A stretch of 56,673 nucleotides of DNA, taken from contig JADZCR010000012.1 of the NCBI GenBank assembly GCA_020851465.1, positions 1 to 56,673 on the forward strand, in the 5' to 3' direction. Below are positions 44,335 to 52,400 of the stretch, piece by piece. The notes under the pieces are model-generated. The model had not been told where the DNA came from and ran no database searches. It saw nothing but the letters and a program-made list of their open reading frames with translations. Position 1 is the first letter of the stretch. Each line of letters begins with the position of its first letter. The position numbers were made by a program, and so were the translations under genes. Source of the stretch: Phycisphaeraceae bacterium. GTDB lineage: Bacteria > Planctomycetota > Phycisphaerae > Phycisphaerales > Phycisphaeraceae.

Positions 44335-46035
44335 ATGGCCGCTTCTGAAATCGCTCAATCCGCCGCGTCACCCGCTTTTCGTCAGTATCTGGTCGATCTG
44401 CTTGTCGAAATCGTGAAGATCGACACCACCCCGCGACCAGACGTGGCACTCTCACAGAAAAACGAAGCGCTGGTTTTCGATATCCTCGAGCGGGAGTTCA
44501 AGAAATACGGCTTCGCTGCATCATCCACGGAGCGGCCGGCGATCGATCCTGCTATCGGGAAACACCCCTTCTTTTCCAACCTTTACTACTCCATGACCAA
44601 GGAGAATCCCAAAGGGCTCACCGTCGAGGAGTGTTACAAAGGACGAACAAATCTTCTATTCAATGTGGACGGCGAACAGAAGTCCGGCAAAGGCGTAAAC
44701 CAGGCGGTTGATGTACATATTGATGTGATCTCTCCGTATTTTCCGCCACGAGTCGAAGGCGATCGCGTTTACGGACGCGGTGCGTGCGACGACAAGGGTA
44801 ACACCATCGCACTGATGGGCGCGCTCAAGCTCATCGGTGAACACCTCCGAAAATCCGGGAAACGGCTTAACAAACATTTCACCGGCCTGATCGTGATTGA
44901 AGAAGAAACCGGCGGAAACGGTTCGCTATCTATTGCGATCGATCGCAACCTGAAAAAACGGTACGACAGCCTCGTCGTGCTTGAAATCTGTGAGAGTCGT
45001 CTTTTTCCCGGAAATCGCGGCGCGGTTTGGTACAAGCTCGAAGGCACATTGCCAAACGTCAATCTCTTTGAGGCGGCGGCATTCATTGTTGAGGAAATGG
45101 AAAAAGAAGGTCGCTCCATCAAGTCCGAGAGCGACCACCCGTTATTCCCGCACCGACCCGTCCAGACCTGCCACGGCATGATGGGCAGCAGCGGCGAACA
45201 CCCATCGCGCATCAATGGCCGAATCGATTTTGAAATTCATCTCAACAAAGCTGGCGCATCAAAAGCCCGCAAACTCATTCTCGATGTGACGAATTTCGCC
45301 ATCGAAGAATACATCGGTCGGTATGGCGATAAGACCAAGGTAAACGATCCGCGAACCGGTAAACCCAAAGTCGATCACCATGTGGATGTGGTCGAGGCGG
45401 CGCATGGATTTACCGTCCAGGTTCACGGTTCGACCGGCCACATGGGTTCGATCCTCGAAAACGACGGGGCAATCACAAAAATGGCCCAGATCGTTCGCGG
45501 CCTGATACGCAGTCGAAAAGCCATCGAGACGGCAAGCGACGGAAAAATGGAACTGCGTCAGGTGAACTGGTCCGATTCGTCACACCTGGTGATGGAAGGC
45601 GGGCAAGGCTTTCTGCCAACACATCCGATCGATCAGGTACAACAACGCATGCGAGAGGCAGTGTGGCGCGGCGCAGATCATTATTTCCGCTTGGTAGGCG
45701 TGAACGGGAAAGGAGCGGACATATTCAAGGTTACATACGAGAAATTACATAACGCCGCGTTTGCCGGCGCAGCAGATTCTCTCGATATGCTCAACGCTAT
45801 CGAGTCCGCCAAACTTGCTGGTATCTGGAAAAATGAACCGATCCGCGGCTGGGATGTATCTTGCGATTCACGCATTTTCGCCTGCGAATATCCCGGCATG
45901 CCGGTTATCACAACCGGTCCAGGGTCGCTCAACTCGGCTCATAGTGACAGCGAACACATCGAGATCACCGAAATGGTGAAGTTCGCGGAGTTTCTGGCAT
46001 ATTTCATTTTAAAGCAGACGGGCACAGAGATCTGA
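44335..46035 (+). CDS. M20-family metallopeptidase
   Basis: 566 residues. The two-metal M20 site is visible as His/Asp in 'VDVHIDVISPYFPP', Asp in 'YGRGACDDKGNT', the Glu pair in 'VIEEETGGNGS' and Glu in 'LEICESRLF', with a late His in 'SAHSDSEHIEITE'. It probably hydrolyses peptides or N-acylated amino acids in the cytoplasm. It is larger than typical ArgE/DapE (about 400 aa) and closer in size to the Xaa-His dipeptidase-like members. GGAG precedes the ATG. Confidence 0.88.
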   Translation: MAASEIAQSAASPAFRQYLVDLLVEIVKIDTTPRPDVALSQKNEALVFDILEREFKKYGFAASSTERPAIDPAIGKHPFFSNLYYSMTKENPKGLTVEECYKGRTNLLFNVDGEQKSGKGVNQAVDVHIDVISPYFPPRVEGDRVYGRGACDDKGNTIALMGALKLIGEHLRKSGKRLNKHFTGLIVIEEETGGNGSLSIAIDRNLKKRYDSLVVLEICESRLFPGNRGAVWYKLEGTLPNVNLFEAAAFIVEEMEKEGRSIKSESDHPLFPHRPVQTCHGMMGSSGEHPSRINGRIDFEIHLNKAGASKARKLILDVTNFAIEEYIGRYGDKTKVNDPRTGKPKVDHHVDVVEAAHGFTVQVHGSTGHMGSILENDGAITKMAQIVRGLIRSRKAIETASDGKMELRQVNWSDSSHLVMEGGQGFLPTHPIDQVQQRMREAVWRGADHYFRLVGVNGKGADIFKVTYEKLHNAAFAGAADSLDMLNAIESAKLAGIWKNEPIRGWDVSCDSRIFACEYPGMPVITTGPGSLNSAHSDSEHIEITEMVKFAEFLAYFILKQTGTEI

Positions 46036-46208
46036 GTAACTCGTACCCTCGAAAATACGCTGTACCGCGATCTTACCGACAGATCGCATACTAAGAATGG
46101 GATGAGCTGTTATCCGGTTCGTTGTATTCATCTGGTTCGATATTTCGCTGCACGTGCCGTAACACTCGCCGGAGAAAACAACCCTTGAACAGTTGCGTAA
46201 TCCAGCGA

Positions 46209-46237
46209 GCGCCAGTGTTATCCTCCAACACTGGTGC
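46209..46237 (+). promoter_or_regulatory. Stable hairpin in the gap before the FAH gene
   Basis: An 11-bp stem: 5' arm GCGCCAGTGTT (46209-46219) pairs with AACACTGGTGC (46227-46237), with one G.T pair, and the loop is ATCCTCC. The loop CCTCC resembles the end of 16S rRNA complementary to a Shine-Dalgarno. It lies 40 bases before the FAH ATG, which lacks a clear Shine-Dalgarno. It may end the M20 transcript, but there is no T-run. The remaining gap (46036-46208) shows nothing. Confidence 0.45.
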
Positions 46238-46276
46238 TGCTCATGCCTCCGCTTCTTTGTCGTATCATTCTCAACT

Positions 46277-47107
46277 ATGAAACTCTACCGCACTCGCCGT
46301 GGCTCGCTCGTCGAGCACGAAAACAAGACCTATCTGCTCGAAGGTATCGACTGGGATCAGTTGATCAACCACAACGATCTCGCTGGATATCTGCGCGACT
46401 CGATCAGCAAAATGAAACCGCTCGCTGCATCAGTACAGCCCGCAGATCTTCTGCCGCCAATCGTCTCACAGGAGGTATGGGCTGCGGGAGTCACCTACTT
46501 CCGAAGCCGTGACGCAAGAATGGAGGAAGCCAAGAAAGCGGGTGGAGGCAGTTTTTACGATCGCGTTTATTCGGCGGATCGGCCGGAATTATTTTTCAAA
46601 GCATCACCTCACCGAGTCGTCGGCACAGGTCAGAACGTCCGCATCAGACATGACTCCCGATGGAATGTCCCCGAACCTGAACTGACGCTGGTAATCAACA
46701 ATCACGGCAGGATCATCGGATACACGATTGGTAACGATATGTCCTCTCGTGACATCGAAGGCGAAAATCCGCTCTATCTCCCGCAAGCCAAGGTCTATTC
46801 ACAAAGCTGTGCCCTGGGCCCATGCATCCTTGTAGCTGACTCGACGCCGGCGAAGGAAACCTCCATCGAACTCATCATCGTGCGGAATGGTCGGGAAGTA
46901 TTCCGTGGCGCGACCACACTGGCCCAGTTAAAACGTACTCCGGAGGAACTCGTGGGCTGGCTATTTCGTGACAACTCATTCCCTGCGGGAACATTTCTGT
47001 TGACTGGTACCGGAGTCGTTCCGCCCGATGAATTTACGCTCCAGCCGGGAGATGAGATTCGGATCACGATTGAACCGATCGGCACGTTGATCAATCGCGT
47101 GGAGTAG
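46277..47107 (+). CDS. Fumarylacetoacetate hydrolase (FAH)-family protein
   Basis: 276 residues. The FAH fold is shown by '[48 protein letters not shown]' in pieces, including the metal-binding Glu-x-Glu in 'PEPEL' and Asp in 'GNDMSSRD'. Family members cleave C-C bonds or decarboxylate or hydrate 2-oxo acids in sugar acid or aromatic breakdown. Here '[19 protein letters not shown]' is the usual N-terminal domain start. The longer ORF from 46193 reads through the hairpin and is rejected. The start has no strong Shine-Dalgarno. Confidence 0.87.
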   Translation: MKLYRTRRGSLVEHENKTYLLEGIDWDQLINHNDLAGYLRDSISKMKPLAASVQPADLLPPIVSQEVWAAGVTYFRSRDARMEEAKKAGGGSFYDRVYSADRPELFFKASPHRVVGTGQNVRIRHDSRWNVPEPELTLVINNHGRIIGYTIGNDMSSRDIEGENPLYLPQAKVYSQSCALGPCILVADSTPAKETSIELIIVRNGREVFRGATTLAQLKRTPEELVGWLFRDNSFPAGTFLLTGTGVVPPDEFTLQPGDEIRITIEPIGTLINRVE

Positions 47108-47165
47108 TTCGAGAGGGGTCTTCAACCGATACATACAGGCGAAGATCACCATACGGAGAGAATCG

Positions 47166-48377
47166 ATGCGTTGCCTTATCGCTGATTCCTTTGAAGCCCA
47201 AGGCGTAGCCCTCCTTAAAGCGGCTGGCCTTGAAGTCATCACGAAGCCGGGCTTGAAAGATGACGCTTTACGTGAAGCGATTGCCACGGCTGATCCGCAC
47301 GTGCTTGTTGTACGCGGAACAAAGGTCACTGCGGCGATGATCGAGGCTGCGCCATCCCTGGGGCTTATCGTCCGGGCTGGTGCGGGCTACAACACGATTG
47401 ATGTCGCGGCTGCGTCTGGTCGTGGAATCTATGTCGCCAACTGTCCCGGCAAGAATGCCGCCGCCGTCGCCGAACTTGCCTTTGGTCTGATCCTCGCGCT
47501 TGATCGTCGCATTGCTGAAAACGTCATCGACCTCCGCGCGGGAAAATGGAACAAAAAAGAATACAGCGATGCACCAGGACTCAAAGGTCGAGTACTCGGT
47601 CTCATCGGCATGGGCGGGATCGGTCAGGAAATGGTCGCACGGGCAAAAGGGTTCGATATGCCCGTCATTGCCTGGAGTCGTTCTCTAACCCACGAATCCG
47701 CAGAAAATCTCGGAATCGAACGAGCTGCGTCTCCGGTAGAAGTGGCTGCAAAGTGCGATATTCTCAGCGTTCACGTCGCACTGGTTCCCGAAACCAGAAA
47801 CCTGATCAATGCCGACGTTCTTGCAAAACTCAAGCCCGGTGCCAGTTTTATCAATACAAGTCGCGGAGAAATTGTCGATCATGCAGCGCTGACTCAGGCC
47901 ATTCAGGAAAAAAATCTCCGTGTGGGACTGGATGTGTTTGAAAAGGAACCGGCAGGCGGCACCGGCGTGTTCGAAGATCCGATCGTCAAGCAGTCGGGGG
48001 TTTACGGCACCCACCATATCGGGGCATCAACTGACCAGGCTCAGTCTGCGATTGCTGACGAAGCTGTCCGCATCATTACCACCTATATCGCTACCGGCCA
48101 GGTTTCCAACAGTGTCAATCTCTGCGCCCGTTCACCCGCCAAACGGCTGCTGGTTATTCGTCACCTCAATCGCCCCGGTGTGCTGGCCCATATTCTCGGT
48201 GCAATCAGCGAGGCGGGGATCAATGTCGAGGAGATGGAAAACATCATCTTCAGCGACGCCAAGGCCGCCTGCGCCAAAATTCGCCTCGATGAATCGCCCG
48301 ACGCCAGAACAATCGAGCGGATCCGGAAAGGCAACGAAAATATTCTCGCGGTCAATCTTGTCGCGTTGGATGGATAG
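47166..48377 (+). CDS. serA: D-3-phosphoglycerate dehydrogenase-like, C-terminal ACT domain
   Basis: 403 residues. The NAD-binding Rossmann motif is 'GLIGMGGIGQEMVARAKGFD'. The catalytic Arg, Glu and His lie in 'INTSRGEIVDHAAL', 'GLDVFEKEPAGG' and 'YGTHHIGASTDQAQ'. A final ACT domain starts at 'LLVIRHLNRPGVLAHILGAI'. The ACT end matches serine-feedback forms of SerA, which make 3-phosphohydroxypyruvate in serine synthesis. GGAGAG precedes the start. It follows the FAH gene by 58 bases. Confidence 0.92.
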   Translation: MRCLIADSFEAQGVALLKAAGLEVITKPGLKDDALREAIATADPHVLVVRGTKVTAAMIEAAPSLGLIVRAGAGYNTIDVAAASGRGIYVANCPGKNAAAVAELAFGLILALDRRIAENVIDLRAGKWNKKEYSDAPGLKGRVLGLIGMGGIGQEMVARAKGFDMPVIAWSRSLTHESAENLGIERAASPVEVAAKCDILSVHVALVPETRNLINADVLAKLKPGASFINTSRGEIVDHAALTQAIQEKNLRVGLDVFEKEPAGGTGVFEDPIVKQSGVYGTHHIGASTDQAQSAIADEAVRIITTYIATGQVSNSVNLCARSPAKRLLVIRHLNRPGVLAHILGAISEAGINVEEMENIIFSDAKAACAKIRLDESPDARTIERIRKGNENILAVNLVALDG

Positions 48378-48404
48378 GTGAAATGTCTGTGCAACAGTTC
48401 ACGA

Positions 48405-49301
48405 ATGAATCCTGGTATTCATCTCATTCATAAACCCATTGGCCCGACCAGTTTTTCGGTCGTTCAATCCTGCGCTGGAAATATTGACGCTCGCCGCCTG
48501 CCTCGTCGTCCGCGCATCTGTCATGGCGGCGCACTGGATCCTTTCGCTAGCGGACTGCTTCTGATCCTCATCGAGCCGGCGACAAAGCTCTTCGATTACC
48601 TGCACGATGTACCGAAAATTTACGAGGCGTCGATCCGCTGGGGAGTGGAAACCGACAATGATGACCCCAGCGGCCGAATCATTTCCACCGGCAACCCCTC
48701 ACAGCTTTCCCCGCATCAGCTTGAAATCGCTCTGGCTGACTTCACAGGTTGGCATGAGCAAATTCCGCCAGCCACGAGTAACAAGCGCATCAATGGCGAG
48801 CGGGCGTATGTGAAAGCACATCGTGGAGACATGGTCACACTCCCTCTATCTCGTGTCTATTTGCACGAAGCGCATTGGTTGGAACACGATCTGCCGCACG
48901 AGAGCCGCTTGCGCATCAGTGTGCGAGGCGGGTTTTATGTGCGATCTCTGGCGCGAGAGCTTGGCCGAAAACTTGGGTGCGGCGCGCACCTGTCGCAACT
49001 GCGTCGTGTTGCAATCGGTCCATGGAACGATCCTGGACCCGACAAGCGCGTCGAAATCCATGGTAGGCAAGTCTTGCCATGGACCCAGAGCCGTGAAGTA
49101 ACTGAAGCCGAAGCCAGAGAACTACTCAAAGGAAATACCATCGCACAAGAAACACTCATTGCGCCTGATTGGCATTTGCCGGATGGCTTTCCAAACTCCG
49201 GCTTGGTTGTACGTGGATTTCAGCGCGGCCGGTTGTGTTTTCTGTTATCCCCTATAAATGAACGATTGGGCCTGCTCGCTGCGCTTCGCGGTGGGCTGTG
49301 A
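48405..49301 (+). CDS. truB: tRNA pseudouridine(55) synthase TruB
   Basis: 298 residues. The TruB signature is 'HGGALDPFASGLLLILIEPATKL' (in part), with the catalytic Asp, then 'INGERAYVKAHRGD' with a conserved Tyr and 'GGFYVRSLARELGRKLGCGAHL'. It makes pseudouridine 55 in tRNA T-arms. The ATG at 48405 begins 'MNPGIHLIHKPIGPTSFSV'. The ORF's GTG at 48378 is an alternative start and overlaps the serA end by zero bases. Its 3' end overlaps the methyltransferase gene on the other strand by 82 bases. Confidence 0.93.
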   Translation: MNPGIHLIHKPIGPTSFSVVQSCAGNIDARRLPRRPRICHGGALDPFASGLLLILIEPATKLFDYLHDVPKIYEASIRWGVETDNDDPSGRIISTGNPSQLSPHQLEIALADFTGWHEQIPPATSNKRINGERAYVKAHRGDMVTLPLSRVYLHEAHWLEHDLPHESRLRISVRGGFYVRSLARELGRKLGCGAHLSQLRRVAIGPWNDPGPDKRVEIHGRQVLPWTQSREVTEAEARELLKGNTIAQETLIAPDWHLPDGFPNSGLVVRGFQRGRLCFLLSPINERLGLLAALRGGL

Positions 49302-50071
49302 GGTGGTCGATGTTCGCTGCGTTGGCGCGGAGTTGCTTGTGATGCCTGGCGGATATTGCCGGCTTTACTTGCACCCGCTTTCTTCATGATGAACAGATAA
49401 TTAAACCCCCGCAGGAAAAAGTTGCCCTCCTCCGCAGCAGCGCGGTAGTTCCCCATGTTCAGCGTGGCGTTATGGCGAACCACCGCGACGATATCCACCG
49501 GTTCGAACCGCTTTCGCATTAGGGAAAACAGCTCAAATCCGATCGGAAAAAACCCATTCCCTTTTACGAACGAATCGCTGACATAGAGAGCCATGTGTCT
49601 GCCCGGTCGAAGCACTCGGTGAATCTCGCCGAGTACCTTATCCATCGCTTCGTAATAGGCGTTTGATCCGCTGGAAACATCCAGCTTGCCGATGCAGCGA
49701 GGATCCTCCGAATAGTTGATGTGCGTCGAGTATGGCGGATCAATGAAAACCAAGTCCGCTTTTTCATCTTCGAGCGGCAATTTTCTCGCATCAACACGGA
49801 AGATGTCCTTGCGAGTCGGCGCCAGGTCATAACCCAGAGCCCGCCGATCAAGATCGCGAGCGACATCAAGTGTTGTCCCGCTTCCAGCACAGGGGTCAAT
49901 GACCAGATCGCCGGGCTTCGTATAGCGTTGGAGCAGATTCCAGATGATGTAGCTTGGCGTCGCGCCTTTGTATCCCGGAATACCCTGCTGCACCTCGCCA
50001 TAATCCTGCGAAGGATAATCCCACAGCGTGGTTGGCTGAATGCGCAGCGGCGGCTTTTTGAACTTCATCAT
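49220..50071 (-). CDS. SAM-dependent DNA methylase-like methyltransferase
   Basis: 283 residues. The SAM motif I 'LVIDPCAGSGTTLDVARDL' comes before the catalytic 'LVFIDPPYSTHINYS', an order like Trm11/G10-type and certain stand-alone DNA methylases. I recall the 'DPPYSTHINYSEDPRCIGKLD' and 'RVLRPGRHMALYVSDSF' pattern from the latter but cannot settle DNA versus RNA. The last 40 residues are basic, Pro/Ser/Arg-rich and antisense to truB, probably an unconserved tail. I chose an ATG at 50071. Upstream codons to 50110 are a GTG option. No restriction partner is visible. Confidence 0.82.
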   Translation of the reverse strand: MMKFKKPPLRIQPTTLWDYPSQDYGEVQQGIPGYKGATPSYIIWNLLQRYTKPGDLVIDPCAGSGTTLDVARDLDRRALGYDLAPTRKDIFRVDARKLPLEDEKADLVFIDPPYSTHINYSEDPRCIGKLDVSSGSNAYYEAMDKVLGEIHRVLRPGRHMALYVSDSFVKGNGFFPIGFELFSLMRKRFEPVDIVAVVRHNATLNMGNYRAAAEEGNFFLRGFNYLFIMKKAGASKAGNIRQASQATPRQRSEHRPPHSPPRSAASRPNRSFIGDNRKHNRPR

Positions 50072-50160
50072 GATGTGAAAAGAAATTGCATCGCGAGACA
50101 GACCAGACACCGGCTCATCATCGACGGAGCCAGCCAGGTTGTCACAGCTATTCGCACCAG

Positions 50161-51243
50161 TTATGAGAATCCGTCTTTCAATTGCGGCGCAAATCTTTCA
50201 ACACGTGCAGCCGTGGCGGGATTGACCAGACGTTCGAGCATGAGCGCAGCAGTTCGGCGCGTCAACTCATCAATATCCACTTCAAATGGAATCACCGGCA
50301 GCCCATACACCAGCGGCAATTGCCGATTCGTCTGAACCGCAATCATCGGACTGTAATTACCCGCTTCTCGCAGCACGCTGGTCATACCCATCGCGAAGTG
50401 ATCGTCAAAGACAATGATCCCTTCGGGTCGATCCTGTTCCGGCTTCTGAAGCAGAGAGGAGGCAATTCTCTGGCCGTCCAGTACGCCCGGTTCCGTTTTG
50501 AATTGAATAAGATCGCATGGAGCTAATTTCGCCAACGCGAGACTTCGCTCCACCAGCGTCTGTTCCCGACGATCAAACTCCCAACTCGTGTGAACCAGAG
50601 CGATTTTCTTCGCACCACGCCCTGCCATTATCTCGATGGCACGACTCGCCATCTCTGCTTCATCAATGATGACACCGCATGGCGCTTCGCGCCAGATCGG
50701 CGTATGACAGAGAACTACACCACGAGACTCGATCTCGCGCCAATTATGGAGCGGAATCGAAGTTAACAATACGAGGCCGTCCAGGTCCCCACGTTCAAGG
50801 TCTAGATGAACCGGTGGAACCGCGGAAAGCAAGGGATCATGGCCGCTGTCCGCGTGAACATACGCCGTGCATCGGCAGTTCTGATGGGCGAGAGCCTGCT
50901 GCATTCGCACGGTCAGGCTCGTAAAGAACGAGTTAGTCCCCTGTGGAGGCAGGTGCGGCGTGATTACTCCGACCGCCCATTCAACCGGAGGGATTTTCGT
51001 CGGATCGGCTATCACGGTACCGACACGAGTTTTTCGTGTCAGCGCTCCGGTAGAGACAAGCATTTGCATCGCCCCGCCGAGCGTGCTGTTGTTGAGGCCG
51101 AGTTTTCGCCATAACTCCTGCTGCGCCGGCAGTTTCTCGCCTCGACCAAGGCCTTCAGAGCGGATAAAGCGGATGAGACGCTTATAGGCTCGCCTTGTCT
51201 GGCCGCGATTGTGGAAATCCGGCGTCCGTAGTTGCGGGGTCAT
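50161..51243 (-). CDS. GntR/LacI-type hybrid transcription regulator
   Basis: 360 residues. An N-terminal winged helix of the GntR kind ('RAYKRLIRFIRSEGLGRGEKLPAQQELWRKLGLNNSTLGGAM', in part) is joined to a C-terminal periplasmic-binding-protein-like sensor of the LacI family ('FTSLTVRMQQALAHQNCRC', 'DGLVLLTSIPLHNW', 'RPEGIIVFDDHFAMGM'). Such hybrids are common in Planctomycetota near carbohydrate genes. It probably controls the adjacent oxidoreductase and DUF4838 genes, on the same strand but upstream of it. An imperfect dyad, TATCAGTATAGAGATA at 51273-51288, lies 30-45 bases upstream. Confidence 0.87.
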   Translation of the reverse strand: MTPQLRTPDFHNRGQTRRAYKRLIRFIRSEGLGRGEKLPAQQELWRKLGLNNSTLGGAMQMLVSTGALTRKTRVGTVIADPTKIPPVEWAVGVITPHLPPQGTNSFFTSLTVRMQQALAHQNCRCTAYVHADSGHDPLLSAVPPVHLDLERGDLDGLVLLTSIPLHNWREIESRGVVLCHTPIWREAPCGVIIDEAEMASRAIEIMAGRGAKKIALVHTSWEFDRREQTLVERSLALAKLAPCDLIQFKTEPGVLDGQRIASSLLQKPEQDRPEGIIVFDDHFAMGMTSVLREAGNYSPMIAVQTNRQLPLVYGLPVIPFEVDIDELTRRTAALMLERLVNPATAARVERFAPQLKDGFS

Positions 51244-51298
51244 GGTTTTCCCATCGATCTTGCTTATTACCTTATCAGTATAGAGATATTTTTAACAA

Positions 51299-52282
51299 TC
51301 AGACAGCACCCACATGGCGATAAAACGCATCAATGAGCGTTTGTGACGTCAGCGCAGCTTCGGTAAGGGGATGAATACTTACTCCTGTTTTTACCGCATC
51401 CGCAAACTCCTGCATCGCTGAAGACATTGCACTCCGTACCACGTCAGCCAGACCCCACTCTTTTGGAAAGCTATGAGTCTCGCGGGCCTCACCGTTGAGC
51501 GGTTCAAATCTCCACCCGCGCCATGCAAAAATGCGAATCGTGCCGTTGGTACCGTAAACCGTCAGCTCATCATCCATCTGCATCGGAGAACCGCGTCGCC
51601 ACGACGCCAGAAATTGCGCCGGTATTCCATCTTCAAATTGCAACAGCATGGCGGCTGTATCCTCCGCATCTCCCATACCCTGCGTATATCCCGCATGTCC
51701 GCTGGTAAAACTCAATCGTTTCCCCGTTATGAACGCAAGACGGTCGAGCATATGAACGCCATTGGTCAGCGCGACACCCCCGCCAGCCTTATCGCGGCTG
51801 TATATCCATGATGAATATCCTTCCGGGATGTATTGGACAATGCGATCCGTAGCAACCACCAGCTTGCCAAGGACGCCCTGCTCAATCGCAGCGCGGGCCT
51901 CACGCATTGGCTTGTAAAAACGATGCGTCAATTCAACAACCAGAGTGATCCCGGCTTTTTTTGCAGCGGCGACAATGTCTTTTGCTTCATCAAGGTTGCA
52001 GGCGATCGGTTTTTCCAGGAGCACGTGCTTTCCCGCAGCAATGGCAGCCAGCGCAGCATCGCGATGGAGATGATGAGGCAAACAGATACTGACCGCATCG
52101 ATATCGCGGGATTTAATCAAATCATTCCATGACTTGAAAATTTGAAGATGCTGCGGCAGGCCATCCAACCGCTGTGAATCCGCTACCGCAATAACATCCA
52201 GGCCGTCAACCGCCGCACTTGCTCCCAGATGCTGCCGTCCTGCAAAACCCATCCCGATAATGCCAAGCCGTATGTTGGACAC
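51299..52282 (-). CDS. Gfo/Idh/MocA-family oxidoreductase
   Basis: 327 residues. The Rossmann start is 'IRLGIIGMGFAGRQHLGASA', the family motif 'HVLLEKPIACNLDEAKDIV' contains the conserved EKP, and 'GGGVALTNGVHMLDRLAF' supplies the substrate-side His/Asp region. NAD(P)-dependent enzymes of this kind oxidise sugars, inositols or sugar acids. The GTG at 52282 has AGGAG 7 bases upstream and is preferred to the GTG at 52288. It sits between the regulator and the DUF4838 lipoprotein and may belong to one sugar-use operon. Confidence 0.9.
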   Translation of the reverse strand: MSNIRLGIIGMGFAGRQHLGASAAVDGLDVIAVADSQRLDGLPQHLQIFKSWNDLIKSRDIDAVSICLPHHLHRDAALAAIAAGKHVLLEKPIACNLDEAKDIVAAAKKAGITLVVELTHRFYKPMREARAAIEQGVLGKLVVATDRIVQYIPEGYSSWIYSRDKAGGGVALTNGVHMLDRLAFITGKRLSFTSGHAGYTQGMGDAEDTAAMLLQFEDGIPAQFLASWRRGSPMQMDDELTVYGTNGTIRIFAWRGWRFEPLNGEARETHSFPKEWGLADVVRSAMSSAMQEFADAVKTGVSIHPLTEAALTSQTLIDAFYRHVGAV

Positions 52283-52400
52283 GATCACTCTCCTGATGGC
52301 TGATTACAACTCACACCTACTCACATCAGTCTGAATTACCATCCTTGTGTTGTGGTAACGAAAAATATATCTGCTCGCCTTCGTATTCCGTGCGTTACGC

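Noticed and set aside
46193..46276. N-terminal extension of the FAH-family protein
   Set aside because: It reads through an 11-bp hairpin and adds a Cys-rich stretch not typical of the family start.
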